From Piper betle (lineage: Eukaryota; Streptophyta; Magnoliopsida; Piperales; Piperaceae), in contig JAURVB010007663.1 in assembly GCA_033002965.1 (NCBI GenBank), positions 1-64,000 of the forward strand: a DNA stretch of 64,000 nucleotides, read 5' to 3'. Position 1 is the first letter of the stretch; each line of letters starts with the position of its first letter. The position numbers and the translations under genes are program-made. This document shows positions 33,818 through 46,721 of this stretch, piece by piece. Below the pieces are notes generated by a model. It did not search any database, was not told the origin of the DNA, and saw only the letters and a program-made list of their open reading frames with translations.

Positions 33818-36800
33818 TGTAACACCTCGATTTAGCTTAAAGGATGGATAAAACTGTGATATTATAATATAGAAGGCTACAGTTGGACTATCACTTACAA
33901 ATTTTACGAAAACGGATTTCAACCCTCTAAAAGACTTAAGATAGACACCTTACCAAGTTGTTCGTAAAATGTGTGTAGAGTTATACTACATAGGACATAT
34001 CTTAAACATATGGCTCCTTAATGAGCACTTCGAGTCATAAGAGAGGCAACACCTCCCCTACAACTAAGTGGGTGACTTTCAAATGTTATGATGTGGCGTG
34101 ATCTGATTCTTAAACTTAGTTTTAGTAATTGGATTAGGTAACTTGATTTCTTAATGTGGATGAGTGCACCAACATAAACACTTGGTCATGGTTAGCTATT
34201 TTAGGGCATCTTACCCCGTAAGAAAGAAATAACACAAAGGCTTCATCAGATGCCAAAGCATTATACTTTAACACTTGGTCTTCACGTGGGTTCTTTACGT
34301 GGTATGAATTATAAGCTCCTCCTACCCAAATTTCTTTGCACACACACACAGTTGCTACCAAATACATTTTGTATACTTGAATTTGCTCATCATCATGTTA
34401 TAGGACTTTGAGGCTTATACACCCTATAGAATATTATTAGCATTTACCCCAAAGGTATTTACTCCATAATTAAAATAATAATAAAATATTAAACAAATGT
34501 ACTCAAGCATCATATCGTAACCCAATCCAAAGTTGTACAAGGTTCATGAAATTCAGGGTACATGCCCACAAATGATACAGTCATCCATAAACGGTTCAAA
34601 TACATAAACACATAACAATGGGGACCCCACCACAACCACCGAGCCACTGATCCTCGTGCCTAGGCCGATCAACACATCAAGAAAAACGTTAGTAATCAAA
34701 TGAGTTTGATTACCAGTTCTGAATAACTACCGGTATAATCAAAACTAGCAAATGGGTACTCAATTACCCACAAAAAACTTAGAAATTTTAGAAAGCCGCA
34801 TAGAACTATAAGCAGAGACAACTTATTTAAAAAGGTTAGTTTGCATGCACAATAAAAGTCATATTCATACAAAAAACTTATGCCCTCACATTTTCTATAT
34901 AATAATTATCATACTACTCAGGTGGCAAAGGAGCAGTCAAGTTAGTGTTACAAATTTCGAAAATGTACTGCATTATGCAAACTCATAGATCGCACTACTT
35001 AAAAGTTTCACGGAGTACTAGTGTAATTCCTCTACTCATATAGATCTCTCATGTTCGTAGAACTGTAAACCTTCATATTTATATTTAGTAGGCTTGGGTA
35101 GAGACTTGTATAAGAAGATTTCTAGAGTTTAGCTTTCGAAAACCATTAAGAAATCTCAGCCCTAAAGTTTCATTAGACTTACAAAAAAATACGGCTAAAT
35201 GACCTAACATAGTAGAGATCTGATAAAATGCCATTGATGTTGTCCTAGATCTAAAACATGATTAACCTCGACACACAAGGAGCCAAATAGAGGAGAAGCA
35301 AAGAAAGTCTTGTTGACTTGGATGAGAGAAGCTTTTGTCCTTAATTGACGAGCTCTCCCGCATAACTTAGTACAGAGATGGAATCCGAATCAAACTCGGA
35401 TTATATCGGCAAGCACATCGAGGCAAAGCCTCAATACATGCACAACACATAAGACAATTAATTAACCTAATTACTTATCTAATAGATAATTAAACCTCAT
35501 TATGAAATTTAATTAGAGTTTAGGGTTATAAGTGTACTTATTTGGAAAAGTCCAATTTAAGGTTTAATCAAATGAACTTAACCGAATGATTTTTTGGATG
35601 GGCTAAACAATGTCTAAATAGACTGAAATTTGAACCAGTGGGCCTTGACACTTTAAGGGTTAGTTATAAATGGGCTAATATGGTAAACAAAGCCCACTAA
35701 GGTCGGGCTAAGGTACTAGGAACAATGTTCCTGGGTTGCATACCAATCTTCCTAAACTTTGTTCATGGGATTAGAGATTCCAAATGTTCCTTGGTAAATG
35801 GGTAAGGTTAACCAATACTGTGAGTTGAATCCTTAAAATTTCAAGTCCAAACTCCAATGATTTGGGCCTAGGTGGACTTGGAAAGGGAAGGCATTGGTTG
35901 TCATTTCTGAAGCTAACTAGACAATATGGGATTAGGAAAATCATAACACAAGTTCTAATTAGCCAAAGACCCAAATTTTAGGTGATGTTTTTGGGACAAG
36001 ACCTCAGGTTCATGAATTTTACTGCTAGTAAGCTAGGTTTTCGGATTTTATATCCGAAGCTAAAGAACTATGGTTTCATCCTGCGTTCTTGCATACTCCC
36101 ATATACTGAATTAACTAACCATATAAATGATTTTTTATTATTACCAAAATTTACATGTTTCTAGTAGACACGTATTAAGTCCTTATGTAATTTTTATATA
36201 TTTTATTAACATTGTTTAATAGGCTTACCATGGAGCACAAACTTAGAGCATGGCAAGGCATATAGATATTTGTTCATGCCTATAGTGATTATATTAGTGT
36301 GATATTTTTACAAGAGCAAGCTAATGTACAGAGCTACAAACATGGAAATGATGGACGACAAAAGAAACCTACCCTAGTGTGTAAAAATTGGGGAAATGGG
36401 CAGCCATGGCACAATAACCATGAAAGCTGAAAGGTTTTGCCAAATTTGGTATCCCTATATGCTCATACATACCATAAAAGACAAACTTCCATGCATATAA
36501 GTTGTAGATCTATCATTTATGAACACACCAACGCCAATAGCATGTAAAAATATTATATACAACATAATATATGTATTTTACACTAAAACAGTGCATGTAA
36601 ATGATAACAAATCACTCAAAAATTCATAACCATTTTTTATAGACATGAACATGATATGATTCCAAAGCCTAATCACTCCTAACATATAGATATACATGGA
36701 AAAAATGCACAAAAATTACATACAGGTAAGTGTCTATACGAACAGAAGCACACAAAACATAATTGAGGTGAAAAGAGGAACCATTACCTCAATCGGTTCC

Positions 36801-36960
36801 TAGAGGAGGTCTCTTGGGGCATCCAACTACCAAGACCTATAACTCTAGGGTCTTGGCCAAGCTTGGAGAGACTAGTAGAAGTGGAAAATAGGTGGGGAAG
36901 GAGAGGAGAGCCCAAATACCATGGGAAGGGTCAGAGTAAAGGAGGGGAAGGGTAGAAAAT
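33818..36960 (-). repeat. Long LTR, family C, second copy (minus strand)
   Basis: Begins TGTAACACCTCGATTTAGC, matching TGTAACACCTCATTTTGATC at 2266, and follows the same block order (see the first copy). It extends further than that copy. The inner end near 36960 is approximate. The frame at 36837-37109 on the minus strand has no recognisable domain. Confidence 0.58.
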
Positions 36961-38370
36961 GAGGGGGAGGGGGAAGGCTCCAGCCCTCCCAGCACCTTTG
37001 CGTTGGCTTCTGCAAGTCGAACCATGGAAAATAGGAAAACCTGAGCATCTGACCTGCCGAACCGAACCACACGTAACGTGAGGTCAACTTTTGGGGGCAA
37101 GGGCTTCATCTAGGACAAAAAGGGGGAAAATTTTCAATTATGGGCGCAAGGGTGATGTGCTAGCATCTTTGTGCCCATCTTCAAAGCCCTAACCTACAAA
37201 GTGCCGGAGCAAGGGCATTGGTAGGGTACCTTTGTGACAAGCATAAATTGTGCGCACTTAGGGTTCACACCCTAAGGTGGCCGAGGTGACATCAAGAACC
37301 ATATTGCGGGTTCTGTAGGGCTAGGATTGCCTAAAAGGAGTTCAAACACGCAACAAACACACACACACACACACTAGACACTTGAGGGACTTGATCCTAA
37401 CGTGTAACTAGATTTGACTCAACTAAAACAAAAAAGAAAAGAGGCCAGGTGCATGGCCAATGGTAAAATCATAAGCCATTAAGTTAACCAACCACCTTTG
37501 TTGCTGATTTGTGACAATATGTTGATCCCATAAGTGTTTATATGTTCATGATCTGAATGCACTTCAACTTTGGCTCCCAACAAATATTGTCTCCATTTAG
37601 TCACTACCATCACCATTACCAAAAGTTCTCTACCATAAGTTGAATATGATTTGTGCTTCCGAGGGGGGGGGCGTGTTGTTCGGGGGAGGGAAAAGGCTCC
37701 AACCCTCCCAGCGCCTTTGTGTTGACCTCTGCAAGCCGAACCATGGAAAGTCGGAAAACCTGGGCATTCGATCTGCTGAACCGAAACACACGCAACTTGA
37801 GGTCAACTTTTGGGAGCTAGGGCTTCATCATGGGCAAAAATTTTCAATCATGGGCGCAAGGGTGATGTGCCATTGCCTTTGTGCCCATACCCAAAGCCCT
37901 AACCTGCAAAGTGCTGGAGCAAGGGTGTTGGTAGGGTGCCTTTGGGCCAAGCACGAGTTGTGCGCACTTAGGGTTCTCACCCTAAGGCGGCCAAGGCGAC
38001 CTCAAGAACAAGTCATGGGTTCCGTAGGGGCTAGGATAGTCTAAAATTAGTTCAAACATGCAACGAACACACACACTAGATTCGTGAGGGACTTGGTCCT
38101 AACATGTAACTAGACTTGACTCAACTAAACTAAAATAGAAAAGAGGCCAGGTGCGTAGCCAATGGCAAAATCATAAGCCATTAAGTTAACCAACCACCTT
38201 TGTTGTTGATTTGTGACAATTTGTTGATCCCATAAATGTTTAGACGTTCATGATCTGTATGCACTTCAAATTTGGCTCCCAACAAATATTATCTCCATTT
38301 AGTCACTACCAACACCATTACCAAAAGTTCTCTATCATAAGTTGAATAAGATTTGTCCTTCGCAGATAAT
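36961..38370 (-). repeat. Tandem duplication, two units of about 700-719 bp
   Basis: Unit 1 (36961-37665) and unit 2 (37666-38370) share 'aaccatggaaa.tcggaaaacct', 'ttgaggtcaacttttggg', 'aagccctaacctgcaaagtg', 'agaggccaggtgc.t.gcc' and 'taccaaaagttctct', in the same order. Both end in a decayed Gypsy RNase H segment. The G-run at 37664-37671 marks the junction. Confidence 0.85.
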
Positions 38371-38830
38371 GCTTTACTGAAAAAAGCTATAGGATGACAT
38401 CTTGTAATGGAACTACACCTACCCACGTACTAGATGCATCACATTCAATTATGAAGGTTTTTGAGAAGTCTAGTAAGCCTAAAACTGGTGTTGAAACTAA
38501 AACTTGCTTTAATTCAGGAAAAAGATCTTTTTGCTGCATCTGTCCATATAAATATAAATGAGTTTTTATTTAACTTGTTTGTCAAGAGTCGTGCCAATTT
38601 CTCAAAACCCTCTTACATACCTTCTATAATATCTTTCTAAGCCTAGAAAATTTCGCTATGATTTCAGTGTATTTGGTTGTGTCCAATTTGCCAGCCTCCC
38701 ACTTTTTCCTCATCCATAGCCTGGCTAGATATAACATGACCTAGGTACTGAACCTTAGTATGAAGAAATTGGCACTTGGATCTTTTAAGATATAATTGGT
38801 GATCTTTAAGCACTTGGAAAGAAAACTACT
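37430..38830 (-). pseudogene. Decayed Ty3/Gypsy reverse transcriptase-RNase H region
   Basis: The reverse complement gives, with interruptions, DEEKVGGWQIG (38700s), AAKRSFPELKQVLVSTPVLG (38470-38540) and FIIECDASSTWVGVV (38420-38460), then KALSAKDKSYSTYDRELL (38325-38380), LGAKFEVHTDHE (38230-38290) and the RWLVN-like remnant. This is the connection-RNase H order of plant Gypsy pol. There are stops and frameshifts throughout. The RNase H part is present twice because of the tandem duplication. Non-functional. Confidence 0.78.
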
Positions 38831-39131
38831 ATTGTAACACCCCAAATCTGGTTCATACTCGTGAACTGAACCGGCATGTCACGGGCCCCGGTTAGGTCGG
38901 CTAACTCGAACTTAACTCGTGCGGATCTAATCTCGGTGTCTTAAGATGAAGATACAACTCATCATGCATGGATGAATGCATAAAACCCTAATATGATACT
39001 ACATTGATGACATGCAAACTAATTTGCACACTAACAACAATTGTGATAAATAAATAAAAATTCTAAAAATAAAATGGACAAAATCTCCCCTAAAAGTGCA
39101 ATTAGGGGCCACCCTAGCAAATCAACACATG

Positions 39132-39134
<3 letters not shown>

Positions 39135-39176
<42 letters not shown>
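39135..39176. repeat. (AT)n microsatellite within the LTR
   Basis: About 20 AT units. Family A copies 1 and 2 have only short AT stretches at this place. Confidence 0.9.
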
Positions 39177-39178
<2 letters not shown>

Positions 39179-39989
39179 AACAACTTTATTCACACAAAAT
39201 CGAATCTGCTGTAAACTCATTCTTTAGCTTGGGTCTTAACCCACCTCGACAATCTATTCACATTTCACACATATCATCGTGTCTTAGTATTTAATCACAT
39301 CATATCACCATGTCTTAGCATTTAATCATATCATTCTCAATATAAGAACATCGTAAACAAAAAATTAATCACTCTATCGGCTGACATGTGTGTGCAAGCA
39401 ACATCATTGCTCATCTGTCCAGGCTGACACATCCAAGACATGGTTATCACCTATATATAGTATAAAAATATGTCAATAGCAAACGTTACTGGTCCAAAAT
39501 ATAACTATAACAAACTGGTTATGAGAGCAAACTCTTATACGAAAGAAAACACTCGTATACGTCTAGTGAACTCTCTATAGGGCACCTACTGAGGAGCCAC
39601 TAGGCTTTAAACCCAATAGCATCCCGAACTATTTGCTTTGCTGATGCCTCTTTCAGCATTTTTCTCTGGTCCATCGAAACTACATATATATCGTAAGCCT
39701 TCTCCTTTCCTCCATAATTCTCCTGGCCTTAAACACGAAGGCCGAGTACTCTCAGGTAGTCGTCTTTAGTACCCTTTGAACCACAAGTCTGGATGTGCAC
39801 TGTACTTAACAGTACCCGTAAACCTCCATGTTCTCTGGGTGTGAGGAACTCAAACGGGGAGATGTCGGATCCCTTAAGAATAGAACAGTCCGCTCACTAA
39901 TCCAGAGCCCGCTTTGACTGTCATGGCATCCGCTTATGGTACGTGCAAGTCGGTTTTCCCATCTCTCGTCTCACTGAAAACTCGATAAA

Positions 39990-39990
39990 A

Positions 39991-40044
<54 letters not shown>
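39990..40044. repeat. (AT)n microsatellite within the LTR
   Basis: About 26 AT units at the place where copy 1 has 'ctatatatatatag' (about 8900). Confidence 0.9.
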
Positions 40045-40047
<3 letters not shown>

Positions 40048-40639
40048 TGGGAAGGGATTCATATAATAGGACCAAAGGCAACATGAGCTAGATCTGAGTT
40101 TCGAAAACAAACTCGAGGGTTCTCATCCTTGAGGGTTATTAATCCAGAAATAACGTACGACTAAATGGCCCGTGTGGAGTTGGATATAATAAATCCACCA
40201 CTCGACATGTCTGCTTACTTGTAAAAACAAAACACAATGGAGTATAGAGATAAAAAGAAGTGAGTCCTAACGGGCTTGGTAAAAATTCCAAGCGTGTCCT
40301 CATGCTTAGGGGGCGAGTTCCTATTCCGTATCTACATATCAAATCTAGAAGCTAAGGCCCGCCAACTGAATGATGTATCAACTCGACATGAACATTACAC
40401 ACAACACAATCATCAATTTTAAATAATTAACTCAGAGGTAATTATACCTCTCATCGTCGACAATCAGCGACGGCTAGGATTTCATCACGCGTCTTAGAGC
40501 TCGAATCCGGCTCTCGTCGGCGTCCGAAGTTCGATCGGGTTCGACTGGATGAGCTCCGCGGAAGATCCACCGAATTCCAGCGAATCTGGTTTTTCAATAG
40601 GGTTCCAGTGGTTTTCCTGTATATTCCGGCAGTGATCAC

Positions 40640-41607
40640 AATTTCGAGTGGGAGGAAGGCCCACTAGTGATTCAAACGATTCCTTATAAGTTTGTAACAA
40701 TGTCTCTAACTCTTGATGGTGTTGAATATCCCAATCTTGAGAAGACAATGTACGATCCTTCCCTGCTAGCTCTATTATGGCAATTGATCCTTCCTTTTGT
40801 AACACATTAAGCATTTGCATCCCTAAATAAGTGCTGTTTGGTTTAAATCTAGTCCCTTGAAAGTTATTTTCTTACCTTGCCACTCAAATGTCATGTGCGG
40901 ATCTTTAATATGTCAAAGAATCAGCCCCAATAATTTGAACTACTGAGCTCCTTGCACTGCATCATAGTCATTTAAATCTAAAACATAAAAATCAATGTGC
41001 AACACCAGTTACTATATACTCACTTTCAATCCCTTGCAGAAATCTAAAGAACACCTTCTTTGTCCACCGGCTACTCTCCCATCGACCAAGCTATTACAAG
41101 AAACCTGTAAACCCAAGTGATCCACCACTTGTCGGCTAATAAAATTGTGACTAGTGCCAGTATCCAATAATACTATTATGCCCTTGCATTAATTTTTGCC
41201 TCCGCCTCATTTTATCCGTAGTAAGATCATCATTCACAGCTCTTAAAAGAGATCTGTAGTTTTGGTTCCAATACTTCTTGTTCATTCCCCACCTTAGCAT
41301 GCACCTCTTCTAACCCTTCACTAGAGTAAGAGTCTAATAAGAACAATCTTTTACATTTGTGGCTAGGCTCATACCTTTCATCACATGTATAACATAATCC
41401 TTTCTTTCTTCGTTCTTGAATTTCACTTGGCATTAACTTCTTAACAGTAGCTACTTTACCTTCAGCAGTAGATGATGAAGATCGAATTACTTCTTTATTA
41501 GCAATATTCAACTTGTTATTTACCATCTCAGTAAAAGCTTTCACTTCTCCGCCTTGCCTCCTCTTTCCGGATGCGCTTGATGCGCATGGTAAGATTGGAT
41601 GTCCCAT
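40640..41607 (-). pseudogene. Ty3/Gypsy gag-protease-pol remnant
   Basis: Minus-strand reading from 41607 gives a Gypsy gag C-terminus with a zinc-knuckle region: MPSEIQERRKKGLCYTCDER then YEPSHKCKRLFLLDSY (CX2C...H...C pattern). About 41180-41080 gives the aspartic-protease-like GTSHNFISRQVVDHLGLQVS, with the catalytic DTG just upstream. 40820-40640 gives DWDIQHHQELETLLQTYKES and FESLVGLPPTR, the segment leading into reverse transcriptase. Large deletions and stops separate the parts. Its pol reading stops at the family A LTR junction. Confidence 0.78.
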
Positions 41608-42413
41608 CCCTCATCTTAGAAACATTATGCGGTATATAGAGGTCCATAATATGACTTACTTTGCTAAGTATCTTTTCATTAGTTATGGAAGCCTTTTAAT
41701 TCATTAAACATTAGTTAATGTGTATTATTTTTTTGTTTAATTCTCTAGTCAGTCTAATGGTTCCCATAATTGTCTTAGGCTCGGTTCAATTATAGGGTTA
41801 ACATCTCCCCCTTTACTTATGTGCAGCAAATGTATAGTGTTTTTACAAGTTATAGATCATGTGTCTTTCCATTGTCTCTCTCTATTTGATGATTTTCTAA
41901 AAACTGTATTTTTTATTTGAAAGAAGAAAGCATAATTTACATTTTATCATCTTCACCGTCTTTCAACAATATATTTTAAGTTTAATACTCAATGTGTGAA
42001 TAGTATAATTTTTATTTTAGTTGTTATGGTGATTAGTTATAAACATTTTACTCTACAAACATGGAGTACTGAAGATGCAAGCGGGTGACGAGGTGAAGGG
42101 GGAATCTGTGAGTGGTTCTATGGTTCTGAGTAAAATGCACTAGAGATGGAAATGTGGAAGGATATGGTGGTGCTATGGTTAAGGAGGATGAGATCAATCT
42201 AGTATACATAATCTGTTTCTGTTTAGGCTTTTTCCTTTGTTATGTTTATGTTGTATATGCCAACCCTATGTCTGAGTTATTTTTTTATTTTTAAGATGAT
42301 CTATTTTTTTGTTAGCTCATTTTTTCCATATTATCTGGTCTATTTTTTATTTTTACATTTTTATTTGTTTCTTTGATTAGAATATAATACTAGTTCACTT
42401 TCCTCATATGCTA
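41608..42413. other. AT-rich spacer, nothing recognised
   Basis: No frame or repeat signature beyond short T/A-rich runs. Confidence 0.45.
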
Positions 42414-43112
42414 TGTATATTGGTGCACATTTTCACATGTTTTTGGTGAAGGAATGTTGATAGTGTGGGTGATGATGGAATTTACAAAGATAGTGGGTTC
42501 TCCAAAGTGCGATTATCTAGAGATAATTAAACGAGCCAATACTACAAAATCACAAGGTAATTAGTTGGGAGATAATAGTTCTTACAATCTACTAATTGTA
42601 AAGAGTTACAAAAAATAGCCCATTTCAAGCTGTAGGACTCATATCTTTTATACAAGCTCTTGCATAAAATTATAGAAGAAAGCACAATGATGGAGCCAAC
42701 TGCTGGACACCTCAGTGCCTTTTCGTCTTCAAGCCTTCAAATCTCCAAGTTTGGAGTCCTTCAATCTTTTAGAGAAATTCCTAGCAAAGTTCTCCAAAGT
42801 CCCCCCTCGTCAATAATATTCTTCCTATTTATAGACTTATAAAGATAAGATTTGCGAGATTATTTACATTTTTGTCTTTAAAAATCTCACTTGGATGAAT
42901 CTTGTCTTCGTAAATTAACCATAAATATCTTAACTATTCTTATCTTGATGAAATGGGCTTGAAGAAACTGGGCTTAGATGTGCTTAGAGTTTTCATAGAA
43001 ACGGGCCTTGAAACATAAAGCTATTACGTGGGCCTTATTACATTAAAGCCAAGCCAATGTAGAAAGCAAGTGGGTCCCGTCAAACATATAGAGCTGTCTC
43101 AATGCACATATA
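42414..43112 (-). mobile_element. 3' LTR of a Tat/Ogre-type Gypsy element
   Basis: Matches 51772-52455 in direct orientation: 'agatagtgggttc', 'tagagataattaaa.gagcc', 'ttagttgggagataata', 'cataaaattatagaagaaag', 'aatctccaagtttggagtcc', 'aaacataaagct', 'gtctcaatgcacata'. On the minus strand a purine-rich 'gagaaatgaggg' lies just before its start (43113-43130), as a polypurine tract should. About 690 bp. Confidence 0.72.
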
Positions 43113-43456
43113 TTAGCCCTCATTTCTCATTCACGCTAATTTATCAATTAAGCGTGTGAGACTCAAAAAACCCGACAGGCATGAAGAGTACTTGGCGCAG
43201 CATCATCTTGGAGCCGCATCATCACGAGGTGAAGACGCATGCTGGCTCTCTTCTTGGAGTACTTTTGCTTGCTTGCCCATGCCCTTGGCTATTGTGGTCA
43301 CTTACCTCATAGGCATCGGCAACAATGTTGACGGATGCAAACTAGGGCACTTTTCTAGGAGAGTTGGCACGAGACAATTCTTCATAGGTAAGGACTTTCT
43401 CAAATAACTCCTCAAAGCTAGAACATGAAGCTAAAGTTAAGTACCAAGCAACTGAA
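43113..43456 (-). mobile_element. Short 3' internal stretch of the Tat/Ogre-type element
   Basis: Lies between the 3' LTR and the nested element. The plus-strand frame 43156-43407 has no recognisable domain. Confidence 0.4.
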
Positions 43457-46400
43457 TATAACACCCCAATTTTTATTCACCTCAAAACCGAATCAGAAAT
43501 ATTATGATCAAGTCGACATGCTAATATGTAAAACTCGATAAAAAATATCAATCCAAACAACCCTTTTAGCGTCTCAAGAAAGAAAGACATTATTAAATAA
43601 ACATGAAAACTCATCAAATATAAATAAACATACGAAAGAAAATAACTACGCTGAACTCAAGTGTGTATAATGTTTATCTGTCCTTCCACTAAAACCAACT
43701 TATGAATACAAGACCTACATATATAATAAAAGAAAAATGTCAGTAACGGATGTCAATGGTCCGAAAAATAACTAAATATCAAATTATCAAATGAAAAATA
43801 ATTTTCATTTAAAAGAAAAATATTATATATTTTTAATTAACTCTCCATAAGGGCATTTACTGAGGAGCCACGGGGCTGCAAACCCGATGTCATCTTGAAC
43901 TAAGTGGTCTGTTGAAGCCTCTCTTAACATTTTCTCATTTTTTTCTAATCCCTTGAGAGTACCTGTATAGCCTAAGCCCTCTTCTTTCCTCATATCTCAT
44001 GGCCTTGAGCACGAAGGTGCGGTACCTTTTGAATCACATATCCAAACGTGCATTGTACTAAGCACTATTAGTAAACTGCCACGTTTCTTCGGGTACAAGC
44101 AACTCAAACTCAGAGTTGTCAGGAACCCTTAGGAATTGAACAACCCTCTCACCAATGAAGAACCCACTCTGACTAGCATATGCACCCACTCATGGTACAT
44201 GTGAGTCAGTTTTATCGTCTCTTGTCCACCAAAAACTCGATAAAATCATTTATTGACTTAAGAAGGGATTTATATAATATGCCAGAAGGCAACTTATGGA
44301 AAATCTTAATTCAAAAATAATTCAAGGAATCTCATCCTTGAGAATTATTAAATTTGTAAGTAAAATACGTCTAGATGACTCGTGTTAAGTAAGGTTTGAT
44401 AAAACAGCTACTTAAGACATCTTACTATTTGAAAATCAAATCCACAATAGATTATAGTGATAAAGATGTGAAGAGTTCTAACAGACATGTGGTCTACACT
44501 TCAAGCGTGAAGTTTCATCTACAACGGGTTCAAGCATTAAAACCTACATCGAAACCCATTCTTAAGTAAAATACTAATATCTCTATATGATGTATGCTTG
44601 TAGTATATGCTCATTTTATCAATAGATCATAATAAAGGAAACAGTGCTAAATAAACTTACAACTAAACAATTATCACGTAAATCAAGACATAATAAAGAA
44701 AATGACTAACAAGCAAATAATAAATAAATAAATAAATAAACTCATCGATAGATAGATAAATAATAAATACATGAAAATAAATAATTCTCTAATCATAAAA
44801 TAATAATATAATTATACTATATAAATGCATGGTTAAATACAAGTAAATATCACATATACTCATGTTAGTCAATATATAAATAATTAACTAAATAAATACA
44901 CAATAATTTGATAAATAATAAGGAAAGAAACAAATAGTTAATATTAATTAATCATGAATAATAATAATAGTATAGCTATCAAATACAAGAATACATAATT
45001 AATACAAATAAATAATAACATGCATGCGAACAAATTAATAGATAAATAATAAATATATATATATATATAATTTAGTAAATATAAATAAGACTAATATTAA
45101 TAAGTAAATCTACCATTAATAATAATAAATAATCACATAAACATGTATTATAATCAATAAATATACAAATAACAAGAAATGAATAATAACGAATAAATAA
45201 ATAAATATAATAAATAAAGAAATAAAGAAATATATTCATAACATCCAAATATACTAAATAATGTGAATATGTATCTAAACTAATGTAAGGTGGCTCAAAT
45301 TATCGAAAAAGGCCGAAAAACGGCAAAAAAAGAGGTTGAAAATGAGCAGAACCAGGTCAACTAAGATGAATCAAACTGAGTCGAGCCGAGTTAGCTCGGT
45401 TCGGGTTAAATAAACTGATGGGATGGGTCGGTTGGGCTAGTCTGGATTGATGGACTTGGACATGGATATGAGCAGGCAGACAGTGGTGGGCAAGTGAACA
45501 GGACTCAGCTAGCAGACACAAATGTGGGTAGGCTGATGTGTAATCAGTTAGAACGGGTAATCAATCGTGATGGAGCAAACTGTGCCCATTGCAGGAAAAC
45601 GCCAACGACGACACGATGGAGGCTGCCTCTGGTCGCAATTGAAAAAGGGAAGGAAGAGGAATGTGATGGTAGTGACTATGGTCGCTAGTTGGCCAGAAAA
45701 TGGTTGGAAAGTGGAGAAATTGCCGCCAAGTGCAGTGATGTCACAAGTGGTGTTGGGGCCACGATAAGGGTCAGCGCTGGTCTCAAAAGATTGACCTCGA
45801 CAAGGGGAGCTATCTAGGTAGTTGGCCTCACCGGAGGTAGCTCCCTGACATCGAAAAATGCCCCAAAAGCTGCGGCGAGGCAGGAAATGACCAAGAAAAG
45901 GTCTTGCCAACGGCTACTATGAAGACACCGCTACAGGAGTTGGACCTAGATCGATAGCTGGCAGTGTGGCGGTCACGATGGTACTAGTTTGGTGGCCAGA
46001 CACGAACCAGAGACTCTCTAGCGGCGGCCCAAAGTGGCGGCAGTGCTAATAGTGAAATTCCTCCAACAATATGGGGAAATCACTAAAAAATAATGGGGTG
46101 GAAGCTACGGTGGACGTGGACGGCTCAGATCTTGCCACATTGCACAATCTGGATGCCTGATAACTCATTCTCTTAGTGTGGCCCACCCATGGGTATATTC
46201 AATATATATATATATATATATATGAACAGAAAGCTTTGTTCGAGACCGTTCGAAGTCGAAACTGACTTGAGGCCTAAAAGTAAGTCTATATGTGGAAGTC
46301 AAGGCAAGAAAGCTAAATAGTCCTCGAAACTTTGAACTATATCGGGTAAAACTCTACGACTCAAATTAAGCTGGGCCCACAGGGGTAATCTAGTAGTCTG

Positions 46401-46721
46401 AAATCACTAAGATGCTTGTAAATGAGATAACGTGAAAATCCCAAACAGATACTAAATGCTACAACAACATAGATCTAGCCATAAAACCCTCGCTAACATA
46501 TAAAAAAATTTGTTTAGTTGTGAATGTACTGATAACTCATGCTCAATTGTAGCATAACTGAAGCTTTAATTTGCATGTTGGGCTTATTCAGCCTCCATAA
46601 GATGTTCATATGGCTATCTGGGCCTTATACTCATGGTCTGAAACTTGTTAGGCTCGACTCACTCGAACCGAATCAAGACTGGTCCGAACAGGGCAAAATT
46701 ACAAGTGAGTAAAACCCTACA
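43457..46721 (-). mobile_element. 3' LTR (3.26 kb) of a nested non-autonomous element, family D
   Basis: On the minus strand it begins TGTAGGGTTTTACTCAC at 46721, right after the polypurine tract AAGAGGAGAGGT (46722-46733), and ends GGGGTGTTATA at 43457 (TG...CA decayed to TA). The order of blocks equals that of the plus-strand LTR at 4995-7113: 5' unique part, GC-rich block 45400-46150, ATAAATA-rich part 44690-45240, then the 'tactgaggagccac' block. Frames at 45494-45910 come from the GC-rich block. Confidence 0.72.
46201..46222. repeat. (AT)n microsatellite
   Basis: About 10 AT units inside the LTR; the 5' LTR has a similar tract at 50436-50456. Confidence 0.85.

Larger units (their letters stand above)
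38833..40636 (-). repeat. Family A LTR, 3' two-thirds, minus strand
   Basis: Begins TGTAACACCCCAAATCTGG, the complement of copy 1's end, and continues through 'tggccttaaacacgaaggcc', 'gagtactctcagg' and 'cggcgaatcgtgag'-like sequence near 40449-40500. It breaks inside the GC-rich block at about 40636 and joins Gypsy gag-pol sequence. Confidence 0.75.
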
